Below are positions 16,553-25,236 of a stretch of 64,000 nucleotides of DNA, in pieces. Source of the stretch: Seonamhaeicola sp. ML3 (lineage in GTDB: Bacteria; Bacteroidota; Bacteroidia; Flavobacteriales; Flavobacteriaceae); assembly GCF_023273855.1 (NCBI RefSeq), contig NZ_CP096884.1, positions 1,674,001 through 1,738,000 of the forward strand, given 5' to 3'. The first letter of the stretch is position 1. The number at the start of each line of letters is the position of its first letter. A program made the translations under genes and the position numbers. The notes under the pieces were generated by a model. The model was given only the letters and a program-made list of their open reading frames with translations, was not told the origin of the DNA and searched no databases.

Positions 16553-19468
16553 ATGAAATACAATTTCAACGAGATAGAAGCTAAATGGCAAAAGTATTGG
16601 GCAGAAAACCAAACATTTAAAGCTGAGAACGAAAGTGATAAGCCTAAGTATTATGTTTTGGATATGTTTCCTTACCCAAGTGGGGCAGGGCTTCATGTTG
16701 GGCATCCTTTAGGGTATATCGCTTCAGATATTTATGCGCGTTATAAACGTCACAAAGGCTTTAATGTGTTGCATCCTCAAGGCTATGATTCTTTCGGGTT
16801 GCCAGCCGAACAATATGCCATTCAAACTGGACAGCATCCCGCGATTACCACAAAGGAAAATATAGCAACCTATCGTCGTCAGTTAGATCAAATTGGTTTT
16901 TCATTCGATTGGTCTCGTGAAGTAAGAACCTCAGACCCTAAATATTACAAATGGACGCAGTGGATTTTCATCCAATTGTTCGAATCGTGGTTTAATTATG
17001 ATTCTAACAAAGCTGAAGATATTTCAGAATTGGTCAAAATATTTGAAGCCGAAGGTAACGCCAATGTAAATGCCGCTTGTGATGATAATGTTGATGGGTT
17101 TACCGCTGAAGACTGGAATGGTTTAACTCCCGAAGAGCAACAAAATATATTGCTGCAATACCGTTTAACCTACTTGGCTGAAACCGAAGTGAATTGGTGT
17201 CCAGCTTTAGGAACCGTGTTGGCTAATGATGAAATTGTAAATGGTGTTTCAGAGCGAGGTGGCCATCCTGTTATTAGAAAGAAAATGACTCAATGGAGTA
17301 TGCGTATTTCTGCTTATGCCGAACGATTGCTTCAAGGATTGGATACTATAGATTGGACAGATTCTCTAAAGGAAAGCCAACGTAACTGGATTGGAAAATC
17401 TGTTGGTGCTTCTGCAATCTTCAACGTTAATGGGCATGACGAAACTATTGAAGTCTTCACTACACGTCCCGATACCATTTTCGGAGTAAGTTTTATGACA
17501 CTCGCTCCAGAACATGATTTAGTTTCTAAAATCACGACACCAGAGCAGAAAGCCGAGGTGGAGGCTTATATTGAAGCCACGTCTAAGCGAAGTGAACGCG
17601 ATAGAATGTCTGATGTAAAGACCATTTCTGGTGTGTTTACTGGGGCTTATGCAGAACATCCGTTTACCAAAGAGCCAATTCAAATCTGGATTGGTGATTA
17701 CGTGTTGGCTAGCTACGGAACAGGAGCTGTTATGGCGGTACCTTGTGGAGACCAGCGTGATTACGATTTTGCTAAACATTTCGGGATTGACATTCCTAAC
17801 ATTTTTGAAGGCGTTGATATTTCAGAAGAGGCTTTTGCAGATAAAGACAAGACAATTATTGCCAATAGTGATTTCATTAACGGCATGAACTATAAAAAAG
17901 CTACCAAACGCGTTATTTACGAATTGGAGCAAATTGGACAAGGCGAAGGAAAAACCAATTACCGTTTACGCGATGCTGTGTTTAGCCGTCAGCGTTATTG
18001 GGGAGAGCCATTCCCTGTGTATTATGTGAATGGTTTGCCACAAATGATTGACACAGAGTATTTACCAATTGAATTACCAGAAGTTGAAAAATATCTTCCA
18101 ACCGAAACGGGTGAGCCACCATTAGGAAACGCCACCGTTTGGGCTTGGGATACAACTAAGAATGAAGTTGTTTCTAACGATTTGATTAACAACGAGACTG
18201 TGTTTCCGTTGGAATTGAATACCATGCCAGGGTGGGCAGGAAGTTCACAGTACTTTAACCGTTACATGGACCCACATAATGAGGATGCTATTTTCTCGAA
18301 AGAAGCCATTGATTATTGGCAGCAAGTAGATTTATATATTGGAGGTTCAGAGCATGCTACGGGGCACTTATTATACTCGCGTTTTTGGCAAAAGTTTATG
18401 TTCGATAAAGGTTATGTTGGGCATGATGAGTATGCAAAAAAACTGATCAACCAAGGGATGATACTTGGGACCAGTGCTTTCATTCGTGAAATTATCACTG
18501 ATAATAATGAAAAAGTATATCTTTCATCAGACTTCTTAGAAGGGTCTGATTTTATAGATTCAACTTTTTCAGAATGGGAGGAAGCTGAAAGAATCTTAGT
18601 GTCTAAAGGGATTGACTTAAGTAAAATAAACATTGAAAATTCAAGGTTAATCCATATTGATGTTAGTGCTCTAAAAGGTAATACAGAAGTTGAACTTTCT
18701 AGATTAGAGAATTGGAGAGTTGAATTTAAAGGAGCTACCTTTATTAGAGGGAAAAATAATGAATTTCACTGTAAAAGAGACGTTGAAAAAATGTCCAAAT
18801 CTAAATACAACGTTGTGAACCCAGACAATATCTGCGAAGACTACGGTGCTGATAGTTTACGTCTTTACGAAATGTTCTTAGGGCCTTTAGAGCAATACAA
18901 GCCTTGGAACACTTCTGGTATTACGGGTGTTCATGGCTTCTTGAAGAAATTGTGGAAGTTGTATTTTGATGATAACGGACTAAAAGTTACTGATACAGAA
19001 CCTACTAAAGATAGCTTAAAAACACTTCATAAAACCATTAAAAAGGTAGAGGAGGATATTGAGAATTTCTCGTTCAATACCTCAGTATCTACCTTTATGA
19101 TTGCGGTTAATGAACTAACAGCTCAAAAGTGTAATTCTAAAGCTATTTTGGAACCATTGTTAGTTTTGATATCTCCCTATGCGCCACATATTGCAGAGGA
19201 ACTGTGGAGCGCCTTAGGTAATACAGAGTCGATTTCAACAGCACCTTTCCCAGAATTTGACGAGAATCATTTAGTGGAGAGCAGTAAAAATTACCCCATA
19301 TCATTCAATGGTAAAATGCGTTTCACTATGGAATTGCCTTTAGATATGAGTAAAGAAGACATAGAAAAGGCTGTTTTGGATTTTGAGAAAACTAAAGATC
19401 AATTACAAGGGTGCACACCTAAAAAGGTAATTGTGGTACCTGGCAAGATTGTAAATATAGTAGGATAA
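16553..19468 (+). CDS. leuS: Leucyl-tRNA synthetase
   Basis: LeuRS charges tRNA-Leu. The 971-residue enzyme has the HIGH-type motif in PYPSGAGLHVGHPLGY near residue 45, the editing (CP1) domain with TTRPDTIFGVSFM and YGTGAVMAVP, the catalytic SEHATGHLLYSRFW, and KMSKS at about residue 746 in VEKMSKSKYNVV. As in other Bacteroidota there are insertions after SNKAEDIS (about 165-200) and just before KMSKS (about 640-740). In the latter segment six of seven arginine codons are AGA/AGG, whereas the flanks use mostly CGT, which may mark exchange of that subdomain. Confidence 0.97.
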   Translation: MKYNFNEIEAKWQKYWAENQTFKAENESDKPKYYVLDMFPYPSGAGLHVGHPLGYIASDIYARYKRHKGFNVLHPQGYDSFGLPAEQYAIQTGQHPAITTKENIATYRRQLDQIGFSFDWSREVRTSDPKYYKWTQWIFIQLFESWFNYDSNKAEDISELVKIFEAEGNANVNAACDDNVDGFTAEDWNGLTPEEQQNILLQYRLTYLAETEVNWCPALGTVLANDEIVNGVSERGGHPVIRKKMTQWSMRISAYAERLLQGLDTIDWTDSLKESQRNWIGKSVGASAIFNVNGHDETIEVFTTRPDTIFGVSFMTLAPEHDLVSKITTPEQKAEVEAYIEATSKRSERDRMSDVKTISGVFTGAYAEHPFTKEPIQIWIGDYVLASYGTGAVMAVPCGDQRDYDFAKHFGIDIPNIFEGVDISEEAFADKDKTIIANSDFINGMNYKKATKRVIYELEQIGQGEGKTNYRLRDAVFSRQRYWGEPFPVYYVNGLPQMIDTEYLPIELPEVEKYLPTETGEPPLGNATVWAWDTTKNEVVSNDLINNETVFPLELNTMPGWAGSSQYFNRYMDPHNEDAIFSKEAIDYWQQVDLYIGGSEHATGHLLYSRFWQKFMFDKGYVGHDEYAKKLINQGMILGTSAFIREIITDNNEKVYLSSDFLEGSDFIDSTFSEWEEAERILVSKGIDLSKINIENSRLIHIDVSALKGNTEVELSRLENWRVEFKGATFIRGKNNEFHCKRDVEKMSKSKYNVVNPDNICEDYGADSLRLYEMFLGPLEQYKPWNTSGITGVHGFLKKLWKLYFDDNGLKVTDTEPTKDSLKTLHKTIKKVEEDIENFSFNTSVSTFMIAVNELTAQKCNSKAILEPLLVLISPYAPHIAEELWSALGNTESISTAPFPEFDENHLVESSKNYPISFNGKMRFTMELPLDMSKEDIEKAVLDFEKTKDQLQGCTPKKVIVVPGKIVNIVG

Positions 19469-19476
19469 TGATAACC

Positions 19477-19579
19477 GTCATTCTGAGCGAGGTACGAGCG
19501 TGAGAATCTGTTAAATTATTTAGTGCGTTTTATAACCAAAGAGATTGTTACGTCGCGCTTAGGCGCTCCTCACAATGAC
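19477..19579. repeat. Composite palindromic repeat downstream of leuS
   Basis: The left arm starts GTCATTCTGAGCGAGG and ends GAGAATCT; the right end AGATTGTTACG...CTCCTCACAATGAC is, on the other strand, a relative of the GTCATTGCGAGGAG arms at 16463 and 49290. The two arms are from different subfamilies. Confidence 0.75.
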
Positions 19580-19596
19580 AGCTATTTGTCAACCTT

Positions 19597-19671
19597 GTCA
19601 CACTGAGCGCAGTCGAAGTGTTGTTTCAGGTTCTCATATCGGATAAGATTCTGAAATAAATTCAGAATGAC
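19597..19671. repeat. Second palindromic repeat upstream of the SemiSWEET gene
   Basis: It starts GTCACACTGAGCGCAGTCGAAGTG and ends AGATTCTG...CAGAATGAC. The right arm read on the minus strand is a hairpin GTCATTCTGAA...TTCAGAATCT. It follows the repeat at 19477-19579 by 17 bases, forming a tandem repeat block. Confidence 0.75.
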
Positions 19672-19692
19672 AACAGTATCTTAAGAGGAAAT

Positions 19693-19968
19693 ATGGAGGT
19701 TTTCAAAATAGACTACATCGAAATCATAGGCTTAATAGCAGCTGTTTTAACCACGGCGGCCTTTTTGCCTCAGGTGTATAAAACTTGGAAAACAAAAGAT
19801 GTGGAATCCTTTTCCCTTCCCATGTTTCTTGTTTTTTTTATTGGGATTCTATTTTGGCTTATCTATGGTATTTTAGTGAAAAGTATTGCTATGATTTTGG
19901 CCAATTCCATCACTGTTGTTTCTTCATTTTTATTGCTTTACTTCAAAATTAAGTATAGCAAACGTTAG
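19693..19968 (+). CDS. SemiSWEET family sugar transporter
   Basis: SemiSWEETs are three-helix proteins that dimerise to move sugars across the inner membrane by facilitated diffusion. The 91-residue protein has three hydrophobic helices (about residues 8-25, 42-62 and 66-85) and the PQ-loop signature LPQVYKTWKTKDVESFS near residues 26-42. Length and topology are typical. The transported sugar cannot be named. It lies between a repeat block and the alanine dehydrogenase promoter, and appears to be its own unit. Confidence 0.9.
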   Translation: MEVFKIDYIEIIGLIAAVLTTAAFLPQVYKTWKTKDVESFSLPMFLVFFIGILFWLIYGILVKSIAMILANSITVVSSFLLLYFKIKYSKR

Positions 19969-20137
19969 TAAAATACACTTCAATTTTATTTACTTGCGTA
20001 TTATATTCTTTTATCCTAAGGGTGCTGGAAATATCTAGCATATTTTCTATTTCAGAACAGTCATAATGAAACGTTAAATTTTATATTAAACATTGAAATA
20101 TTTGAATTTATTTAAATCTATTGAAAAACTTTTGTTA

Positions 20138-20145
20138 TAAATTTG
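20138..20145 (+). promoter_or_regulatory. Promoter -7 box (TAAATTTG) of alanine dehydrogenase
   Basis: TAAATTTG at 39 bases before the ATG fits TAnnTTTG; TTG at 20121-20123 is a possible but rather close upstream element. The preceding 170 bases hold nothing else that I recognise. Confidence 0.6.
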
Positions 20146-20183
20146 TAACCGTTTTTAAAGAATGACTAAAAAATTATAATAAC

Positions 20184-21284
20184 ATGAATATTGGTGTTCC
20201 TATTGAAATCAAAAATAACGAGAACCGTGTTGGGATGACGCCTTCGGGTGTTTTTGAATTGACAAAACGAAATCATAATGTTTTTGTGCAGAAGAATGCA
20301 GGTTTTAATAGTGGTTTTTTTGACGAGGATTACACAAGCGCTGGTGCTACCATACTTGATACTATCGAAGAGGTATACGATGCAGCCGATATGATTGTAA
20401 AGGTTAAAGAGCCTATAGAAAAAGAATATGCTTTAATAAAACCGCACCATACTGTATTTACCTATTTCCATTTTGCTTCTAGTGAGGCTTTAACTAAGGC
20501 TATGATTGCCAGTAAAGCAGTTTGTATAGCTTACGAAACTGTAGAGGTAGAAGATGGTTCGTTACCGTTGTTGATACCAATGTCTGAGGTAGCTGGAAGA
20601 ATGTCTATCCAGCAGGGTGCAAAGTATTTAGAAAAACCAATACAAGGCCGTGGTATTCTACTTGGAGGCGTACCTGGTGTGCCGCCAGCTAAGGTCTTAA
20701 TTTTAGGAGCAGGTGTTGTTGGATATCAAGCAGCTAAAATGGCTGCTGGTCTAGGGGCTTATGTCATTATTATGGATATAAATATGAAAGCCTTACGCTA
20801 TGTAAGTGATTCTATGCCTAATAATGTTATTAGCGAATTTTCGAGTGAATATAATATTAGGAAACACATAAAGGATGCCGATTTAATCATTGGTGGTGTG
20901 CTGATAAAAGGAGCTAAAGCACCAAAATTAATTACAAAGGATATGCTTAAAGACATGCGTCCTGGTACAGTAATAGTCGATGTTGCTGTTGATCAAGGTG
21001 GTTGTTTTGAAACTACCAGACCAACAACCCACGAAGAACCAACTTATATTATTGATGATGTGGTACATTATTCTGTGGCCAATATGCCGGGAGCTGTGCC
21101 TTACACATCAACTATGGCATTAACGAATGTGACATTGCCCTATGTGATTAAACTGGCCGATCAAGGATGGGAAAAAGCTTGCGAAAACAATAAGTCTCTT
21201 GCTAAAGGCTTAAATGTTGTAAAAGGAAAAATTGTTTATAAAGAAATTGCCGAAGCCTTCGATTTAGAATTCGAAATGGCTTAG
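20184..21284 (+). CDS. ald: Alanine dehydrogenase
   Basis: AlaDH interconverts L-alanine and pyruvate plus ammonium with NAD+. The 366-residue protein has the N-terminal pattern IGVPIEIKNNENRVGMTPSG, the substrate-side sequences VKVKEPIEKEY and FTYFHFASS, and the NAD-binding glycine motif LGAGVVGYQAAKMAAGLGA near residue 173. DVAVDQGGCFETTRPTTHE is also typical. A terminator follows. An Lrp/AsnC regulator is encoded at 30.7 kb; such regulators often control ald, but a link here is speculation. Confidence 0.95.
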   Translation: MNIGVPIEIKNNENRVGMTPSGVFELTKRNHNVFVQKNAGFNSGFFDEDYTSAGATILDTIEEVYDAADMIVKVKEPIEKEYALIKPHHTVFTYFHFASSEALTKAMIASKAVCIAYETVEVEDGSLPLLIPMSEVAGRMSIQQGAKYLEKPIQGRGILLGGVPGVPPAKVLILGAGVVGYQAAKMAAGLGAYVIIMDINMKALRYVSDSMPNNVISEFSSEYNIRKHIKDADLIIGGVLIKGAKAPKLITKDMLKDMRPGTVIVDVAVDQGGCFETTRPTTHEEPTYIIDDVVHYSVANMPGAVPYTSTMALTNVTLPYVIKLADQGWEKACENNKSLAKGLNVVKGKIVYKEIAEAFDLEFEMA

Positions 21285-21311
21285 GTGGTATTTGAGTTGA
21301 TTAATAGCGAA

Positions 21312-21340
21312 GAACTCCAGTATTTTACTGGAGTTTTTTT
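21312..21340 (+). terminator. Rho-independent terminator of ald
   Basis: AACTCCAG (21313-21320) pairs with CTGGAGTT (21328-21335), followed by a run of T. It starts 28 bases after the ald stop codon. Confidence 0.9.
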
Positions 21341-21467
21341 ATTTGAGAATTTGATGTGTGAAGTTAAATTATGTTAAAAAGTAACTTCGCTTAATCTGAC
21401 AAAGTTTCAGAGGTACAATAGTGGTGTAATTATTGCTATATTTAATAAAAATTAAAATGTATTAATC

Positions 21468-22178
21468 ATGATGACAGGATACACAGGGTATTATATCCTT
21501 ATAGGGGCCATTTCTTTAGTAAGTTGGTTGGTGAGTAACCAATTGAAAATGAAGTTCAAGAAGTATTCAAAAGTTCAATTGCGTAATGGTATGAGTGGCG
21601 CGGAAATAGCTCAAAAAATGCTTTCTGACCACGGTATTTATGATGTTGAGATTATTTCAACACCTGGTAGGTTAACAGATCACTATAATCCCAAGAATAA
21701 AACAGTAAATTTAAGTGAAGCTGTTTACAGTCAGCGTAATGCGGCCGCAGCAGCAGTTGCTGCACACGAAGTTGGGCATGCAGTACAACACGCCACAGCG
21801 TATGAGTATTTAACTATGCGCTCTAAATTGGTGCCAGTAGTGCAAATCACATCTAGTATGTCCCAATGGGTAGTTTTTGGTGGTATCGCATTAATGGTGT
21901 CTAATGCTGTTGGTGGAATGGGCTATTGGATAGCTATTGCTGGCCTAATTATGATGGGGTTTGCTACACTTTTTAGTGTCGTTACTTTACCTGTAGAATA
22001 CGATGCCAGTAAAAGAGCTTTGGCGTGGTTAAAAAATAAGAATATGGTATCTCAAGAGGAATATAAAGGTTCTGAAGACGCTCTTAAATGGGCTGCACGC
22101 ACCTATTTGGTTGCGGCGATTGGTGCTATAGCGTCTTTATTATATTGGGCACTTCAGGTGGTTGCTGCAAGAGATTAA
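21468..22178 (+). CDS. Membrane zinc metallopeptidase (YugP-like)
   Basis: A 236-residue integral membrane protein of the zinc peptidase family PF04298 (YugP type). The active-site HEVGH is at residues 100-104 in AAVAAHEVGHAVQHA; the N-terminal helix (about residues 8-24) and at least two more (about 120-140 and 145-170) place it in the membrane, with another near the C-terminus. SKRALAWL after PVEYDASK is a family feature, probably carrying the third zinc ligand region. Substrates are not known. A strong terminator follows directly. Confidence 0.9.
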   Translation: MMTGYTGYYILIGAISLVSWLVSNQLKMKFKKYSKVQLRNGMSGAEIAQKMLSDHGIYDVEIISTPGRLTDHYNPKNKTVNLSEAVYSQRNAAAAAVAAHEVGHAVQHATAYEYLTMRSKLVPVVQITSSMSQWVVFGGIALMVSNAVGGMGYWIAIAGLIMMGFATLFSVVTLPVEYDASKRALAWLKNKNMVSQEEYKGSEDALKWAARTYLVAAIGAIASLLYWALQVVAARD

Positions 22179-22199
22179 TCACTAATAAAGATAAAAACT

Positions 22200-22228
22200 A
22201 AAAGCTCTGAAAAATCAGAGCTTTTTTT
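22200..22228 (+). terminator. Rho-independent terminator of the zinc peptidase gene
   Basis: AAAGCTCTGA (22201-22210) pairs with TCAGAGCTTT (22215-22224) with a four-base loop and a T run. Confidence 0.92.
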
Positions 22229-22254
22229 GTTTATTTACTACACATTGTTAAGCT

Positions 22255-24024
22255 ATGCACAATCCATTAGAATATTATAAAGAACATTCAGAAACCTATA
22301 AAGCAAAAGCCAAGGCATGTTATAAGCTTATGACCTCTTTGAGCCTGTTACGTCTACTTGTTTTTGTGTTAACCGGATTTGGTGTTTATCTCACTTTTGA
22401 TGCTTGGCAATTGGCTGTAGCGATAGCTTTATTAGGTACGGTAGTATTTGTGAAATTACTTTCTAGATATACCGATATTAAGCATAATAAAGCTTTTAAC
22501 GATGCTTTGACAGAGATTAATAGCGATGAAATTAAAATAGCTTCAGGAGATTTTTATGATAGGGAAAAGGGCCTTCAGTTTCAAGATCCAGCTCATTTTT
22601 ACAGCTTAGATATAGATTTATTTGGTCGTGGGTCTTTTTTTCAGTTTGTTAATAGAACTAACATAAAAGAGGGCGCGGAGACATTAGCTTCTATGTTAAA
22701 AGCCAATAATATTGAAGATATTACCGCTAGACAAAAAGCTATAAAAGAGTTAAGCGAAAAACCCAAATGGCGACAGTATTACGGGGCGACCTCTAGTTTA
22801 GTCGATGTAGAAACTCCTGCCAGGGAGATTATAGATTGGTTGAGGAAATATCAAACCTTTTTGTCCAATATTATGAGGTGGTTGCCATTGGCTTTTATAG
22901 TGGCTACAATCATAATATTGGGGCTTACATTAGCAAATGTCATTGAAGCTACTTTTCTTATGTATTGGCTTTTTGTGGGTTTAGCTATTACGGGGCCTTA
23001 TGTGAAAAAAATAAATATACTTTCTTTACAAACAGATAAACTTAAAGACACATTTAGGCAATATGCCCAGCTATTAAAATTAATTGAAGAAGAAACTTTT
23101 ACTTCAGAATTTCTTAGAAAGAAGCAAAGCCAAATTAAATCTGAAAGCAAAGAGGCCTCGGCTATTTTTAAAGCGCTTTCCAGGGCTTTGGATGCACTTG
23201 ACAACCGAAATAATATCATTGGAGCCATTTTTGGAAATGGTTATTTTTTAACGGATATTAGGAATAGTTATCGCATTGAAAAATGGATTGAGAGTTATGG
23301 AGATAAGGTTGAAGATTGGTTCGAAGTAGTTTCTTTTTTCGATGCTTATAATTCCTTAGGAAACTATGCTTACAATCATCCAGGTTTTATTTATCCTGAA
23401 ATATCGGAAAAGGATAACGTTATAAAAGCAAAAGGGTTGGGGCATCCGCTTCTGGATAAAACAAAGCGGGTAGATAGTGATTTGCTTATCGAAAACGAGC
23501 AATTTTTCATTGTTACAGGGGCTAATATGGCTGGAAAGAGTACGTTCTTGAGAACGGTATCATTACATATTGTTATGGCAAATATGGGATTGCCAATTTG
23601 TGCTAAACACAGTCAATATTCACCTGTAAAGTTAATTACAAGTATGCGAACCACAGACTCGTTGACCGATGATAGTTCTTATTTCTTTTCGGAATTAAAA
23701 CGTCTTAAGTTCATAGTCGATACCATTGCTAAAGAGCCTTATTTTATAATTTTAGATGAAATTTTAAAAGGAACAAATAGTACAGACAAAGCAATAGGGT
23801 CGAAGAAGTTTGTCGAGAAACTAGTGGCGTCTAATGCTACAGGGGTTATAGCAACACACGATTTAAGTTTGTGTGAGATTGAAGAACAGCTAGAAGCTGT
23901 GAAGAACTATTATTTCGATGCCGAAATTATAAACAACGAATTGCATTTCGATTATAAATTAAAGAAAGGGATTTGCCAAAATATGAACGCTTCATTTTTG
24001 CTTAAAAAGATGGAGATTGTATAG
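22255..24024 (+). CDS. Membrane-anchored MutS-like ATPase
   Basis: The C-terminal third is a MutS ATPase domain: Walker A GANMAGKSTFLRTV at about residues 422-435, TSMRTTDSLTDDSSYFFSEL, Walker B YFIILDEILKGTNS near 498-511 and the ATHDLSL switch. Unlike DNA mismatch MutS there is no mismatch-binding domain I; instead two pairs of hydrophobic helices (about residues 30-75 and 205-250) predict a membrane protein. Such short MutS-related proteins occur in Bacteroidota and their role is unknown; they should not be called mismatch repair enzymes. The 589-residue length is typical for this group. Confidence 0.85.
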   Translation: MHNPLEYYKEHSETYKAKAKACYKLMTSLSLLRLLVFVLTGFGVYLTFDAWQLAVAIALLGTVVFVKLLSRYTDIKHNKAFNDALTEINSDEIKIASGDFYDREKGLQFQDPAHFYSLDIDLFGRGSFFQFVNRTNIKEGAETLASMLKANNIEDITARQKAIKELSEKPKWRQYYGATSSLVDVETPAREIIDWLRKYQTFLSNIMRWLPLAFIVATIIILGLTLANVIEATFLMYWLFVGLAITGPYVKKINILSLQTDKLKDTFRQYAQLLKLIEEETFTSEFLRKKQSQIKSESKEASAIFKALSRALDALDNRNNIIGAIFGNGYFLTDIRNSYRIEKWIESYGDKVEDWFEVVSFFDAYNSLGNYAYNHPGFIYPEISEKDNVIKAKGLGHPLLDKTKRVDSDLLIENEQFFIVTGANMAGKSTFLRTVSLHIVMANMGLPICAKHSQYSPVKLITSMRTTDSLTDDSSYFFSELKRLKFIVDTIAKEPYFIILDEILKGTNSTDKAIGSKKFVEKLVASNATGVIATHDLSLCEIEEQLEAVKNYYFDAEIINNELHFDYKLKKGICQNMNASFLLKKMEIV

Positions 24025-24088
24025 GTTTAATCATTCTAAAAAGTAGGGTCTATTAAAACAAAATGATTGCGTAAAATCCATTTAACCC

Positions 24089-25234
24089 ATGCAGTATACT
24101 TCTAAACTACCAAACCTTGGGACGACTATTTTTACCGTCATGAGTGCCTTGGCCAAAGAACACAATGCGGTTAACCTATCTCAAGGGTTTCCAGATTTTG
24201 ATAGCGATAAAAAGTTGGTAGATCTTCTAAGTAAAGCCATGAATTCGGGTTACAACCACTATGCTCCCATGAGAGGACTTTTAGAGCTAAAAGAAGCGAT
24301 TGCTAAAAAGTTTGATAGTCTTTACGCAACAACCTACCACCCCGAAAGCGAGATTACCATTACTGCAGGTGCAACGCAGGCGATTTCTACGACGATTACC
24401 GCTTTTGTGAATAAAGGTGATGAGGTTATTATTTTTCAACCAGCTTATGATAGTTACCAACCATTGGTAGAACTTAATGGTGGAAAAGTGATTCCTGTTC
24501 AATTGAGAGCTTCGAATAATTTCAAAGTAAACTGGAACGAAGTAAGGGCAAGAATTAATAATAACACCAAAATGATTATTGTTAATTCGCCTCACAACCC
24601 AACGGGTACTGTGTTTTCTAAATCAGATATGCTGGATTTACAGGAACTGACAAAAGATACCAATATCATTATTTTGAGCGATGAAGTATATGAGCATATG
24701 GTCTTCGATGACTTACAGCATCAAAGTGCCTGCATGTTCCCCGATTTAAAGTCTAGAACTTTTGTTGTGGGGTCGTTCTGTAAAACATTTCACAATACGG
24801 GATGGCGTATTGGTTATTGTTGTGCACCAAAAGAACTTATGAATGAGTTTGTAAAAGTACACCAGTATATCGTATTCGGTATCCATCATCCTACCCAAAA
24901 GGCTATCGCAGATTACATGCAAAACCCAGAGCATTATTTGGGATTATCTCAATTTTATCAGGAAAGACGCGATTTTTTTCTAAATTTAATCAAAACGTCC
25001 AGATTCAAGTTTGTACCAGCCAAGGGCTCCTATTTTCAGTTGTTAGACTATTCAGAAATTACCAATGAAAATGATGTGGATTTAGCCAAGCGATGGACTA
25101 TTGAAAAGAAGATAGCCTCTATACCTTTATCGGTTTTCAATACCAACGGATTAAATGAAAAAGTACTTCGTTTTTGTTTTGCAAAAAAAGATGATACTTT
25201 AAAACGGGCAGCCGATATTTTAAATACGATTTAG
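24089..25234 (+). CDS. Methionine aminotransferase (PLP-dependent)
   Basis: A 381-residue class I/II aminotransferase of the YbdL/MtnE type, which transaminates methionine or its keto acid, often using glutamine as partner. Key features are NLSQGFPDFD at the N-terminus, ATQAISTTI in the cofactor site, NSPHNPTGTVF, SDEVYEHMVFD and the PLP lysine K232 in GSFCKTFHNTGWRIGY, with the C-terminal arginine in LRFCFAKK. The omega-amidase gene follows two bases later, and the pairing supports a glutamine-linked transaminase that makes 2-oxoglutaramate. Confidence 0.92.
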   Translation: MQYTSKLPNLGTTIFTVMSALAKEHNAVNLSQGFPDFDSDKKLVDLLSKAMNSGYNHYAPMRGLLELKEAIAKKFDSLYATTYHPESEITITAGATQAISTTITAFVNKGDEVIIFQPAYDSYQPLVELNGGKVIPVQLRASNNFKVNWNEVRARINNNTKMIIVNSPHNPTGTVFSKSDMLDLQELTKDTNIIILSDEVYEHMVFDDLQHQSACMFPDLKSRTFVVGSFCKTFHNTGWRIGYCCAPKELMNEFVKVHQYIVFGIHHPTQKAIADYMQNPEHYLGLSQFYQERRDFFLNLIKTSRFKFVPAKGSYFQLLDYSEITNENDVDLAKRWTIEKKIASIPLSVFNTNGLNEKVLRFCFAKKDDTLKRAADILNTI

Positions 25235-25236
25235 AA

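Noticed and set aside
22255-24024. Annotation as DNA mismatch repair protein MutS
   Set aside because: No mismatch-binding domain I, and predicted membrane helices; only the ATPase domain is shared.
24287-24595. 102-residue open frame on the minus strand
   Set aside because: Lies fully within the aminotransferase gene, which has a complete and recognisable sequence; the antisense frame has no family likeness.
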